Origin: Steromphala cineraria
Taxonomy: Eukaryota > Mollusca > Gastropoda > Trochida > Trochidae
Direction: 5' to 3'
Assembly: GCA_916613615.1 (NCBI GenBank)
Contig: OU744732.1
Span: 50,056,227 to 50,120,226, forward strand
DNA length: 64,000 nt
Every line of letters starts with the position of its first letter. Positions within the stretch are counted from its first letter, which is position 1. The notes under the pieces are model-generated. The model made no database searches, was not told the DNA's origin, and saw only the letters and a program-made list of their open reading frames with translations. Position numbers and translations under genes: made by a program. Shown here in pieces: positions 22,501 to 37,500 of the stretch.

Positions 22501-25500
22501 CCAAAGGGGGCGCTTATTAGGATACCCCAGGGGGCGCTCTGTTATATGGAAATTTGTAATAGGGAGGGGGCGCTTAATAGGACGAATACGGTATTCTGAA
22601 TTTCAAATGGGACATTGCCCATTTATATCAATAGTAAACTTCAAAATTTTAATGGGTCATTTTTTCATCCAATGTGCAAAACGGCCCATGGCACTTGCCT
22701 TTCCCAAACACTGGGTCATAATTTTTGACCTTGTGACCATGTGTCGATGACCTTGGCACACCGTCAGCAAGGATTATTCAAAAACTTCTACCTTGGTCAT
22801 ACAGTTACATATTGACACAATGACAAAAAATAAATAAAGTGAAAGAAATAGGAGAAAGAAACATTTTTACAAAATTTTTTACATTTATTTAACTGATATC
22901 CGGGGGCATCATTGTCTAACAAACACATCTTGTTTTGCATTTCTTTCCTATTAAATTGGAAGATATGATTAAATTGTTCTTTACAACTATCCATTAAACT
23001 TGAAAGAGGAAATTCGTTATGAAACAGACTATTTAGACTATGTTTCTTTGCAGTTCCTGCAAAGACTTTGGACATCACACTTCAACCACCAGGAACTATT
23101 CAAGCCAATTCTCCTATAACAATCACTGCAAACATCATTGACTCTGCAAATGGAGTTGTGAGCACTGGGCTAGACTCGACAGCTTTCGTGGATCTTCAAA
23201 TATCTTATGAATTCAAGACCTTTTACCACTCAATTGGAAGAGAAATGTTCCTCCACCATACAAGTGTGAGTTGTTTTTCACTTTGAGTTTTCCTGTTTGT
23301 AGGACCAATACTAAACCAAATTGTGTTCTTTGTGAGGTAGAAAAGTTATATATTTTCACTCGTGGCTTTGCCACTCGTGAAAATATAAACATTCTACCTC
23401 ACTCGATGAGATAAACATGGTATTAGTCAAGAAAAGACAGATATCCTCTATTTGTCCGACCTATTATGGAAAAACTTTTTATCAGATTATTGTCAAATTT
23501 GCACATGTCTCCTACCCTACTGGGAGAGGTGCAGTGCAAAATTACAATAAATAAATGTAGACTAAGTCATATTCCATCATCAGAATTTTTCTGAGTTATT
23601 ACTAGGGGTGCGCAATATAACCGGTTTACCGGTATTAACCGGTTCAAACATGAGATCGGTACGTATTGCGATACGCTTGTTGAAAACCGTTTTTTTATAA
23701 GCATTCAGAAAAGTTAGTTACACTCGGAAATCTTCATGTATTTCTGTTTTTCACAACGGAAGTCATGCGTTTGTTTCAACATGGCTACAGTAAGACGACA
23801 CTAGAGAGTTTTTCTGTTGAGAAACTATTTCATTTCCAGGTTTTATTTAATGACAAGTCTTGAAATCTGTTCATTTTTCATGGTTTTATTAAAAAATTAA
23901 CAAGAATTGAAATTTTTGATGTTTTTTTCATCATTTAAGAATCAAAAGTTAACTCATAAGGTGAGTTTTTGGCAAGTATGTGTGCCAAAAAACATCTTGC
24001 AATATATTGCAATGCGTATCGCAATACTAGTGTATATAGCGCAATATGAAAATTTCCTGCAATACCCACCCCTACCTATTACAGAAAGACCATTCTTGTG
24101 ATTGGTATTAAATTTTACGCATGTCTTTTACCTTACTAGGAAAGGTGCAGTGCGAAATTACAACAAATTTTGTTCATATTTGATTTTTTAAGAAAATTTC
24201 CATGTTTTTATATTGTATCCATGTATATTGTTTTTCACCTGTCCGTCCGTCCGTCTGTCCGTTTGTCCACAAAAACTTTAACCTTAGTCATAACTTTTGA
24301 TTGGTCAGAGCTAGGTCTTTGATACTTGACATATGGATCCCTTGTGATGAGACCTTTCAGATGACACCATGACATTTGACCTTGTGACCTTGACCTTGAC
24401 ACAGCGAGCAGGATGCATCCGGGGGCATTCGTGTTTCACAAACACATCTTGTTTACTTAGTCCTTTTCCATCAAAATTTGTCAGACCTATAGCAGAAAAA
24501 TTATTCATTGTATTTGATTTCCAATTTTGTACATGCACTCTACTCAACTAGAATTCAGTTGGTCAGGGATGCATGGTCGGGGGTATTAGTGAGCCACGCT
24601 CACTTTTTTGCTTGTTACATTGAGTATTTTCTTGTTTCAGGTACGAATGGACAGTAGCGAAGCAATCACCCATGCAAGTACATATGACAGAATTGTTCGT
24701 AAAAGGGCCACAAATGGAGTTGTGACTTTCAATGATATTCATGTTTTGGATGTGATGAACAATGTAAGATTCAACCTAACCCTTACTATGGCTCGAGACC
24801 CTTGGATCCGAACCCCAGACAACTACTCTGACCTGGCTAGCAAGTATATTACACCAATAGAAGATGGAGATGTATTTTCCATCAACATGACTTATACACC
24901 AAATGATGCTGTTGTGCTCACGAACACCTTCAGTGTCACAGGTTGGTGACTTTTTTCACTTGCCACTTCAATTTATTGTTTAATTTCTCTTGGTTTTAAA
25001 ATATTCAGGTATCTTCCACCTAACTGAAATTTAAGTTACTGATTTTTAAGTTACTAAACATTGTGAAAGTTTAAATTGATCAAGTCTAAAAACCAATCAT
25101 CATAATATTATTTGATTCATTCATAACATTTTATTATTTTTGTTCAAATGATTGAGGAAACAATGAGAAAGAATTTGTGTTTTTCTCATCACAAAATATG
25201 TAATAATATTGCATTTTTCTGTCAACAGCTCAGGGTGCCAATTCCCTCATCTTAATCACACCACCAAGTGATATAAAGACATTAATAGGAGCAAACTTTC
25301 CAATAGTCCCTGATCTGGTTGTGGAAATTCAAGATCTCAGTAACAGAAGGATATTTTCAGGCCCTGACTCAAATCTTGTAAGTAAGAAAGAAAACAAAAT
25401 GTCAAAGTCAATATGGCTTATTGAATTCATCAGTGCATATCGAGAAAATAAATCAGATAAATTAAAATAAAACATGATTGAATTATTGTTGAATAGATCT

Positions 25501-28500
25501 AAAAATTCTCAGACTCAGAATTGACAAGAAAATAGATATACAAGTAGAACTACCCCTCCATTGTCAGGTATTCAATGTCTCTACTTTTACCTATGTATAG
25601 TTTCTATGGTTGGTTATGTTAAGTTTCTTTGGATTTTTGATTAATCATATTGTACAAAACTACACATAATGATATCATAATGCAAACTTTTTCATAGAGA
25701 ATCTTGTAACCTATTATATAATGAAGAATATCATTTGATATTTTGTAAGTTTTCAAAATGTTGAGCTTTAAAGATTTGCCCTAAATTAGTTGGGGTTTTT
25801 TCATCTGCGAAATAAATCAATATTACAAGAACAGCTTACATATCAACCTTTTCATAGCCTTGCATCTTAGTTAAAAATTATGATGTAGGATAAGAATAAT
25901 TGATTAAATTTGTTCCAGACTGTCGCAGTTGAGGCTACCCCTACGTCTGCTTGTCTCTCATCTGATGCAAGCTTCATTTTAAAAGATGGCAGAGGAACGT
26001 TTGCTGGCTCTATCTGTGAGCCTATAGAGTCTGTTACCCTCACATTCTCTGTCAATGGTGGTACAATTAGTACTACTCCAACGCCAAGTTTGAATGTGAC
26101 AAGTAAGTCACCTTAAGTCTAAAATTTTACTTCAACATTCCTTGATAACAATTTGAAGTATATAGTAAGGGGTTAAAAGCTTTTTCAGAGTTGGTAAGTC
26201 ATTGACGTACAGTTCCAAAGTAAGTCTTATAACTTTGTCCAAATGTCAACCTATTTGTCAAGTAAATTTTTAAGATTTCACTTTAAACCCCTGATGTGTA
26301 ATTATTGTAACAAATATGTTTAGCTTGCAGTTACTGGCTTAAGTTTATCTTATCCATCAGTGATCAATCTACAAATATAACCTACTGCTGAGTTCAGGGT
26401 CTGGGAACACATTTTTACGGGAGTCCTTGTAGATTATGTGAGTTTCAATGTGTAAGCAATAGCACCAAGGGAAAAAACTTGCATCATGCGACTCTTATTT
26501 TCTTATGAGGCATTTCAAAATTTTGTGAGTATATGAAGCGGGACACGGGGTTAATTTAACACTGTCGGATCCATAAAAGAGAACCGTCTTTAACAATGTG
26601 TCTTTTGCAAAAAATAATTTTGATCTCTGTATAGTGTAAGATTATTTAAATAAAACTGTACACTTTCACATTTGCATTGACTGTTGATCTTGTGTTGACA
26701 GGGGATATCCATATTGCAAATTACATTGATGTTTACACCTCTGGATCAAGTTCTGATGTACAACCTCATTGTGAATCCTTTGCTAAATTTGCTGTCATGG
26801 ACGTCAACAATGGAGTATTCCCGGGAATTCTTGAAAGTAAGATATGGACATTATTGTTATACCTAAGTCTAATATCATATGTTTGGTATTTCAAAGAGTA
26901 TAAAGACGGTTGAATCTTGAACAATTCTTACCTACCATATGGCTACAAACTACAAAAGTAGTAACTATCATTAAGGTCTAGCACGCTGCAGGCTCGATAT
27001 ACCGCCGTCAGTGACATCTGTTTAGAAACTGCAGGCGGCTGTAGCCGCCTGAGCACGCGCTAAGCAACGTGACCCTTGACCTCTTATCAATTCAGACAAT
27101 TACGGACGTTTGCTTGACTTAGCTAGCGAAATAAATGTTACAAAGGGAATCTACATCAAAAAACTAATTCAATGATGTGCAATACTTGTTATAAAATTCG
27201 TTATTCGTGTTATATGGGTCCACGGAAAAAATCAATCGATGCGAAGGAAATCTTACGGTTGACATCGTCAACTTTTAGCGGTGTTGGAAAAAGACTGATT
27301 TCAATGAAAGCTCAATAAAGTAAATATTATGTATCTGCGATCTATATGTGTTGTTTATGTGTGTTCACAAAAAGCATTATTAGTTAAAAATATCAAAAAG
27401 GTTTTTTTTTACATGTTATCATTTGGCAAAATACGTATCAATGAGTGATTCATCTGCAGGGTTCGAAATTAGCACTAGCCCGGTAGCCCATGGCTAGTGC
27501 AAAAGATGCTGGGCTAGTAAAGTACAATGACTGGTAGTCCGAAGGACTAGTTGAATTTAAAGAAAATATGATGATAACGGTGTATTTGGCTAGTCAGAAT
27601 GTCTTTGGGCTAGTGTTGGCAGGAATGCACTAGTCCGAATGGCTAGTACCCCAATAGTACTAATTTCGACCCCTGATCTGTTGAAACCGTTATAGATTGT
27701 AACGATATTTTTCAAAACAATAAGTTAGACATTAAATTCCTCATCATTTCAAAATAAATATCAACTTTGAAAAAATCCTTAGAAAAAACAATCTATCAAC
27801 TTTTCACTTACACTGGCAGTTGGACATGTAGGATATATAATTCCTTCCTCCAGGCATTAGTTGCCATTCAACATTAAATTTTGTCAACAACAATGACACG
27901 ATGTTTTCATGGTCCTTCCGGTCAAGTCGATGTCTCGTTCGCTTCAATATCCAATTCATGACTCTAGATCTGAATATCCTGATACACAAATGCTATATGA
28001 CGATCTTACATGATGGTCAAATTCAGTGATAAGAACAAATATTGTTTGTTGCTGAATAAAGAGGAGTAGAATCTCTACTTCAAACCGTTAGATCCCCGAG
28101 AATTTTACTTGTAACTGACAAAGCTACTTGAGGAAAACTATCTATCAATTCCCTTGCATTCTGTCAGTTTGTTTTGGTCGTATAAATATTGAAAACAAGG
28201 TTTTTACTTCAAACGTTTTTAACTGTAATTACCATCATTATTAATAAATAGTTTTTCTGTTTGTATATATTGACTGCAAAGTTGGTGTACGTATGTCTCT
28301 TGACTACTGTAGGCCCTACTAGTAAGTAAAATATGTAAACGTACGATGGCAATGTTGATTTGGAACACATCGCCTGTTTGTTTATATGGGTGGAATTCAA
28401 AATTGGTAGGTTTTTCTGTCCGGTTCAATTTTTTAAAAACATAGTGTGTCTTTTAGGGATTTTTTGTTCTAGAAAATATATTTAGCCATTGACAAGTACA

Positions 28501-31500
28501 TTTTCGTGATCAACCATTAATTTTTCAATTTAAATTTTTTAATTTAATAACATTTTAGGGTCAAATTTGGCATATTTACCCTGTCCTGAGGTGACGGTCC
28601 TCATACAACTTTGCCAAAATATCATACAAATAAACATAATCAAACAAAAAAATATATTTGATTCTTATAACCATTGATCATGCATGTACAAACTGCATTA
28701 AATTTTGTATTGATTTAAAAAATAAAAATTCTACAAATTGAAACATGCCTGTCCTGAGATTTTGTGTCCTGACCGTTACCATGTAGATATTTCCTTCAAT
28801 AATTTCCCCCTGGAACTAGATTGGAATTCTATTTGCTGTGTCTGATTGACAAATGCTCTTTGCATATGACAGTTAGTAAAATAAAAGGATTCGGTACATT
28901 TTGCAGAAATATGACACCAACAAGCAGGTATAAATATGATGTGTCACCCTTAAATGTCCAGACCGTTACTGTTGAATTTTGTGCATTTGTATTCTCCCTT
29001 TGTCTCAATAATAATGAGCTTTGTTGCTCAGAACTGGAAGATGTGGAAGGCATGTCCTTTGACATCTTTAAGGGATCATTCATTGTGATATTTTCAATTA
29101 TTTACAAATTGTCCTGACCATTACCGGTCCTGACCGTTACCTTTTTACAAAGTAACGGTCAGGACAGTTCTGGTAACGGTCAGGACAAACACATTTTTAT
29201 TTGGAGAAACTAACTAAGTTATTCATAAATATTTTAAGAAATATTAATAATGAAATTATTTTAAGATCATAAATTGTTTAGGCTTGGGAGTTTACTGTTC
29301 AGAGTAGTTTTAATGAAGTGGTTTTAAAATAAAAGTTTTGAAGTAACGGTCAGGACAAATAAATAGTAACGGTATGGACATATGTCAAATAAATATTCTT
29401 TTTGAAGAATATTTTCTGAGGTTAGTTAGTGAATTTTTAATTATCTATTGAATATTAATAGCAGAAACCACTACATATATTTCTGATAGATGTCTTAATT
29501 TTTATGAGATAATTGACAAAGAAAACTATGGTAACGGTTTGGACAAAATGTGCAAACTGTATAGGGGTGCAACCACACAGGAAGGTCGCGATACGATACG
29601 TATCTAGATACTTGGGGTACGATACGATACGTATCTCGATACGTATTACACAGGATAGTGAAACTGTAAACATTTACTTTATTTGTCTATAATAAACACT
29701 GTTGACACTGACAGGGTAAAAAATTTAAATTAAGAAATTTAATTCCACTGTAGGTCGTATCGTAGTGTATCGATTCAGAGGCAAAACGTATCGTGTATCT
29801 TATCGTCAGCCATATAATCGCGATGCACCGGTGTATCGGTGTATCGTTGCACCCTTAAAACTGTATGGAACAATATTAGCAATAAATGCAGTTGCCTGTG
29901 TAGCTTAATCATTTGTCACAGTGTGCAGTTTGATAGTTGTTGCAGTATCTTTCAGAATTTTATTCTTTACAAGTTATACAATGGAAAAAAAATCTTGGTA
30001 TTTACACAGATGTCCTTACCGTTACCAAAAATGTCTTGACCGTTACCCCTCATTTACTTGATTGCCAAAAACACTTTTCTTTCAATAATAATTAGGTGTC
30101 AAAATCAAGACAATATGTATTTGTATTCTTTACAAACTTTAATCTGTTAATATTAAAAAGTACAAATTTATTTATAAGTTTTGTTGTTGATTTCATAACA
30201 AATGTCCATACCGTTACCATGGCAGTGAATAAAATATGCAATACAATCTAAAATTTACGATTTCTAATTCACATTTCACTTTTTGTTCAAAATAGAGTTA
30301 ACAATAAAGTTAAAGAATATTTATTTTTATCTTTCATGTTATGTCTATAGTGAATTGAATTGAAAGAGACTTATGTCCAGCCCGTTACCATACATGTCCC
30401 GACCGTTACCAGTTCTGTCCCAGCCGTTACTGGAGCTAATTGACTTCTCTAATTTATTCATGATAATACACGAAGCTCTCTTCTTTACGTAGATGTCATC
30501 AAAACGTGTTCTCGGATTAGCAGCAGATGCTTATTTGAGATAATTTCACCTATTGAAAACTATAAACACAAAAGTTTCTGAGAAAAATGCTATTAAATTG
30601 TGTTAAACAATGAAAAGATACAAAAAAAGGACTTTAAAGATTAATTACAACAGTTTTTACCTTCAAGAGTCATTTATACAATGTAAAAGATGTAAATGCC
30701 ATCGTTGAAAGATTTTTCTTAATTTTAGTTAAAATTCTTTTTTCTGATTAAGAAACGGTAACGGTCAGGACATTTTCATCCCGTTTAATTAATTATGTTT
30801 CCACTAAAATTTTAATTGGTACACTTGAGCTTGACTGTTTGTATTTTCTCATAATCAAGTGTTTGCCAATTTATTTGAATAAAAAATAATCTTTTTTGAG
30901 GAGTTTATTTTGACCATTATGAGAAATGGAAAATCCTACCAATTTTGAATTCCACCCATATACGATAAATGATGTTCGAGATTTTGTTGATGTAAGTCAT
31001 AACAATAAAGACACAATATATTAGTCTGAAATTATTTAAAAATCACATGACTGAAGTGTTTGTCTTACTTGTTGCCAGGCTAATAACATTTTGTTCCCGA
31101 TGATCTTCGGTTTCAACTTCATTGTATGAAATGACTTTTTGCAAGCATATAATTAATTTATATTATAGATGCAAATTTAACATAGCTAAATAATGTGTAG
31201 AAAATTATTCTCATTCGTTTGAAAATATTTTTAAAAAAAAATAAAACACGATAAATCGTAAATCAATCGGCATTGACAGAGCACGTGGTTTTGACTGACA
31301 GATGTGGGCGTATACACGTGAGTGACAAGGTGGTTCTGATGTCTTTATGAAGATCAAGATTTTGAATTCGTCATCGAATGCAGATGCTTTGGTCGATTAT
31401 AAATTAAAAATACAACGGTTCAGAATAAATTAAATATTTCATTTAACTGTTTACTGATTGAATATGTCAATAACAGAAATACCAAAGTCATAATATAAAT

Positions 31501-34500
31501 AATATAATACATGTAGCGATGTTAACATCGTGTGATTGAAATACTGCTGTGACGCAAACGATGTATTAGCTTATCGCTAAATATTAATTATTTGGGAAAA
31601 TGTTTACAGTTAATTATTTGAGAATGAATTAAACCAATACAAATAATTTTAGACCATATGATAAGGTTTGATTTTTTTGCGCTGCATCATTGGAAGTAAA
31701 TATTCGTCTTGACGTAAATTCGTTTCCATGTACCACGCGATGTGTGATGAAACAAAGGATTTACTTTTTTTTTTTTCCTTTTGAGTATTATAATGTTTGC
31801 ATAAAATAGATTGATCTTCATGAAATCTTGTTTGTTTGATAGAATATTTAAAAATTCCCCTCCAATCTATCTTCGAGTGGTTCAAACTAGGCATGCATCC
31901 GATTTTCAGTGGATCTTTTATTAAATACTTTTTACGAGTTTTCCGTCTTTGACAATTGACCACAGCTATTTAAGATTCTAATTTCAATTTCCTCTTAATA
32001 ATTAACTTAATATTTCTTCAACGAACAGATTATCATTTGTTGACAATAGGAATCTCTGTTGTTTCGTAGAAAATAAATCAAGATATATTTTAATTTCAAA
32101 CGTATTTTATTCAGTGAATGGGATCGGTAAACAAGCCATATGGCTTATATAAATACCTTTCCCTAAATCAAGATATCAATATAGGGTCTCATAAAATGTC
32201 GTTTGAAAAACAATGATTTAATATTTTCTCTTACCATTAATGTTTACACAATAGATTAACTGAATCTGCTTTCAAAAGTTCCAAAGAGCGATAGTTTTTT
32301 GGCTTTCATAAGACATTTATTTTATTGAAGAAAAACTAAAAAAAAATTTTTTATTCTCGTTGATATATATATTTTGTCAAGAAATTATTCTAGGAATGAA
32401 TGTTTTGGTCAATACAAGTATGTCTGAAATGAAACCAAAACGTAACCATTATAATTATTAGAAATTCCGTTTTTTTTCTGGTTTGTAAAAATTGTTGGAT
32501 GACATCGCAGCTTACATTATTCAAATTCAATGGAAATAAGCTGTGTTAATTTCATCCGGCGTACACAAACGTTTACAAAAAAAACCCATTTTATACTTAT
32601 ACCATCTCATACATGTTCATTTAATCATTGTCTCGTTGGTATGATAAAATATATAAAACATAGATGTAGCAAAGAATATTCCTTATGTCAATCTTATCTG
32701 ACGAAAAAAGTTCCATGATAGTTGCATAATGTAGGCTACGTATAGGTTTACGTTTTCGTTTATAGGGCAAATAATGAATTAAAAAAAAAGGTTTCCTGCT
32801 AAATAGTTTAATTCATTTGAGTACGCATTGGATTTTCTTAAATATCAAAAATAAAATCTTGTTGTGAAAAGTAATTGACATTCGGTCGATAACTTGATGG
32901 AAGTTTCGCGCACCTGCTGGTCATGTTCCATTTCAGAAATGTCGTCTGCCGCTCGTGTTTACTATTTTGAAGTTCGTTGCATTTTTGTTTGAGAATTAAT
33001 TAAATTTCATCTTTATGATCTAAATAAATATTAAATAATAAATATTTTTTTGACTTGTAATGTGATATTTTATTACGATAAATTAAATTCGTTGAGGCTT
33101 GCCAAGGGAAGTAAGAATGAGATAACTTCCGTTGTACGTCACATCCCGGATGATGGCTTTCGTCTGCCATCAAATGCAATAAATTTCAACAGTAAATTAG
33201 GTACGAATTTATCATATATTGTCACTCAAATACTTCTTTGGCATTAAGAACATAATTTTTTCTTGTGAACAGAACATATTCAAAGACGAGTTCAATATTC
33301 TTTGGCTCGTTTACACTTTGGTCACATGTGAAGTTTTAGCAATTTGCAAAGCTCAAGATCTTTTTTGCATCGAATTTCGATTCGCTTTAGACATACTGTC
33401 GTTTGTGAAATTTGAACATCGAAGACATTAAAAAGAGAATGATTTATTACATGATTAAGGGTGAGATACTCTGTTCTATCAGTGAAATAAACCCTCGATC
33501 TGGCTACAGTGGCGATAACCTTTATCGTCACTCTACTGAGTGGTGATAAACTTTATCACCACTCGAGTGACGTCAAGTTCAAGACTTTGACGTCATGTAA
33601 CAATGGTCTGACGTCATGAATTATCATATGACGTCACACTGTTAGCGCGGTGACGGGCTCTTCCAAGCGGCAGCTCAACATGAAATTGGCCTTTTTTGAC
33701 GTAATTAGAAGGATTTAATCATATAATAAATAGAATATCTGTTAATTCTTGACAAATACCATGTTTATGTCATCTCGTGAGGTATACAAGTTAAATATTT
33801 TCACTCGTGGCTGCGCCACTCGTGAAAATATAAACTTTCTACCTCACTCGATGAGATAAACATGGTATTAGTCAAGAAAAGACAGATATCCTCTATATAT
33901 TACACAAATTCTGTTGTTTCCTCCATCAAAATATTATTGAAATTGAAGCAATGATTGTTAAGATATTATATCTTTCATTCAAGTTAGCGTAGTCCGCCAT
34001 TTTGTCTTGAAATTCACCGATTTCGTGAGATAAGCAGAGAAAAGGTCTTGGTATGCAAAAAATACAACTGTTACAGCTTTAGAAAATTATCAGCATCATC
34101 TTAAGATATTTTTCATATAAAGTGTTAAGTAATGGATTTTGTGTTACAGTCGTTTTGGAGAAAATCGCACTCGTAGCTTTGCGACTGAAGTAATTAAATT
34201 TCATAAATAAAATAAACGTTTTATTTTTGCCGGACTTCAAACGATGAAACATAATTTAGCGTTGTGCCTAATATGACTATCAGATACGACTAAAACTCTT
34301 GGTGAATATTTCTGCACATTACTGCATTCGTAAAATATGTTTTTATGTAGTTTTTATAATTACATTAATCCGTTTCATAGTTTTTTTATGTACATGATGA
34401 TGTTCCGATTTCAAATAATTAGATTTTTTATGAAAACTGATATTTTACAGTTACAACGATCGTTTCTTTACTGCTATTGGGAGTCGTGGAATAAAAAATA

Positions 34501-37500
34501 TATGACTAGGAAGCCTAGAAATTTCTCAATAAGTGTGTGAATTTCTGTCAAGAAATCTGTTGTAGTTTTTGAGAACTTCCAAATTTGGTGACGTTGATTT
34601 TACGGCGCTTCTGCTGAAATTAATCCAGATGACAGCGGGTGTAAGCTCAAACAATCCAGTAAGCTAAAGGTTAAATAACTAATATTATTGGAGCTAATGT
34701 ACACATGTGCAACTGAACGCATTGTTCAATCACAATAAAATCCAGAATGATGCATAAACATCATGTGTTTCACGAACACAAAATGTCTATCTCTGTCCAC
34801 CAAATAGAAATGACATCAGTGTTGTTGCTAGGTGGTCAATTGAGCTGGTCGTTTGACCCTTTTTTCAACAACACCCAATTAAAAAGCATTCATGCAGTCT
34901 TTTTAAGTTGATTTATGATTATTTATATCTTCAGATAGAACACTTCATCTTCAGACCTTTGACACGAAGGATGATGTCACAGAAACTGTCATTAAATACA
35001 GAAAAATGATTGATGATGGCAAGGTAAGATTAGATATGCCTATTGTGATTTATAAAAGTTGCAAAACATGTTATTCAGAGCATCAATTGTTTCAATAATC
35101 TACTTGTGAAGCATTTATATCCTTACACACGGTATATTAAGTGTCAATTTTGTGAATACACAGGTTTTGTTTTCAATAAGCTGACCACTAGGATAATATC
35201 ATAGGATGATTTTGCCAGAAATTGTATAAGAAAGTCAAATATTTTATGCACATATAATTAAAAAAGATATACAATTTGACAATTCTTTCCATTATTATGT
35301 CATTTGACATGTTCTATGATTTTACAGGCTAATCCAAATGAAATGGTGAGAGGCATTGTTGGATTTGGTCACAACCAATTGACTGAGAAACTGACACCCC
35401 TTCTGAATGCTGACATGATGCCAGTTGTCTCAACTAGAGAAACAAAAATTGAATTTGGAGATAAGGTTTGTAAAACGAGTGACATGCTCATTTCCTATAA
35501 CAAAAGTCTACCTATAATTGGTTAGAATGTGTTTGCAGAAACACAGGTGGACACATTTTCAAATAGGACATAACATTGATGGATGCCAGGATGGTGTTTG
35601 TTTATAAGAGGTAAAAGAATCTTTTCTCTTATGTTGTGATCCCAAAAATAATGTTTAACAAGCATGGTCTTCCTGAAAGTAAACTGAAAAAATTAAAATT
35701 GCAATATATTAAATTTAATATATTTTACTGAAATTTTGAAACATCCATTTCAATACGAACTTTTATCTGATACAAGGATATAGATCATTTCCTGATGTAA
35801 GCAGCTTAGCTAAATGCTTTAATTCAATCTGTTTCAGACACTTTATCCATACTACAACCGTCTCGCTTGGCATGAGGGCTCTGTTACCCAAAGTGTGTTC
35901 TTGGCTGCTAAATCCAGACGATTTACACACATTGTAAGTGTTAATTTTCTGGAAACTAATTCAAGAAAGAATTGTTATATAACACACAAAACTGAAGCAA
36001 AAATAATGATTCACTGTTGATGAGTTTTAGATTTGTTGCAATCTGGTTCTGTTTGGAAACTGTTGGATTTGGATTATGGGTGTAGACACTTGTTGACTGA
36101 CTGTATATCTAGACTATTGTTATGTTTTTTTCATGATAACAATAAGACAGCAGACTTAATCTTGGTTTGTTACAACAATTATAACTGGTCTTGATTATGT
36201 TTGTTTCTCATGAACCACATGCTAGAGAATTTATTGGTATCCGAACAGAGCAATGCAAATTTAAAAATTGTACTGTTTCGGGTTCCTTTCTCATGCTGCA
36301 AGTTAATGAAAAGGTTTCTTCTTTCTATTTCAGGTGATTATTCGCTCTGCTGGATACGCGTTAAATAATATCATCTACGAGAAGGCCACAGCTAATGATA
36401 TTACTGTTGTTGGTGAGGTAAGCCATTTTAGACCTTTAAGCAAGTTTAAATTTGGCAAGTATTCTTAGAAGTTATCTGCTAATCTTTTTAGGAATAACCT
36501 TCATAATAAGTATTACATTTGTGCAGGGGTTAGGAGAGACAAATTCTTTGACCATAGGTCATTTCATTTCATTATTTGAAAATGGCCCTTTATATAAAGA
36601 GATAACTTAACAAATTTGATGGGCCATTTTTTCATCAAATGTGCAAAATTCCCATGGCCCCTGCCTTTCCCAATCCCAGTTTAGGAATTACCGGGACAAA
36701 AATTTGAAGTAATCTGTTGTCAGTGATATTTATCTTCAAAGGGCTTGATTATGACAACAGTCTATCATTATTGTATGTCATCTTTGCAAACAATTTCAAG
36801 TGTTACCATGCTAAGCTGTTCTCTCTCTTTGTAGGTTGTGTTCCCAGTACTTGCTGAAAGCAGCTGGGTAAGAGGGGATCTTCAAGAATATATGGCTAAG
36901 ATCAGAAGCTTTGGAACCAGGATTATTTTCTGCTACATTCCCAATCCTCTTGTTTATCACGTGTTGAGAGAAGCATATCAGTAAGTTTCAATCAATTCTG
37001 ATTCTATATTTATTTTATCATTTAAAAATAAGCAATGTCCAACAGATAATGAAGACAAGGTAGAAAAATATATTCTTATATCTAAACAAAAAAAAAGAGT
37101 CATATCTATCTTTTTCTTATTTGAATACGAGAACACAGCTGGGTAGCAACAGTTAATCATAACAATTTTGTCAGGTCATTGACGTGACCAGGGGTCAAAA
37201 TTCCAAAAAGACTGTTTTTGAGTTTAATCTGCAAGATCGTTCATAAATGATCAACAGCTTTGGGTCAATAAGCCATATTTGTTCCTTTGTATAAGTCAAT
37301 GTAATTGTGCAAACATTTTTATGCCCCCGAATCGGAGATTCCGGGGGTATATTGTTTTTCACCTGTCCGTCCGTCTGTCCGTTTATCCACAAAAACTTTA
37401 ACCTTGGTCATAACTAGCTCTTTGATACTTGACATATGGATCCCTTGTGATGAGACCTTTCAGATGACACCATGACATTTGACCTTGTGACCTTGACCTT

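Noticed and set aside
28821..29117. 98-codon plus-strand frame as transposase of the 2.6-kb element
   Set aside because: No catalytic motif or domain, low-complexity composition, and overlap with the repeated ACCGTTAC words.
31649..31963. 104-codon minus-strand open frame
   Set aside because: Lys/Ile-rich composition of AT-rich DNA, no domain and no splice signals.
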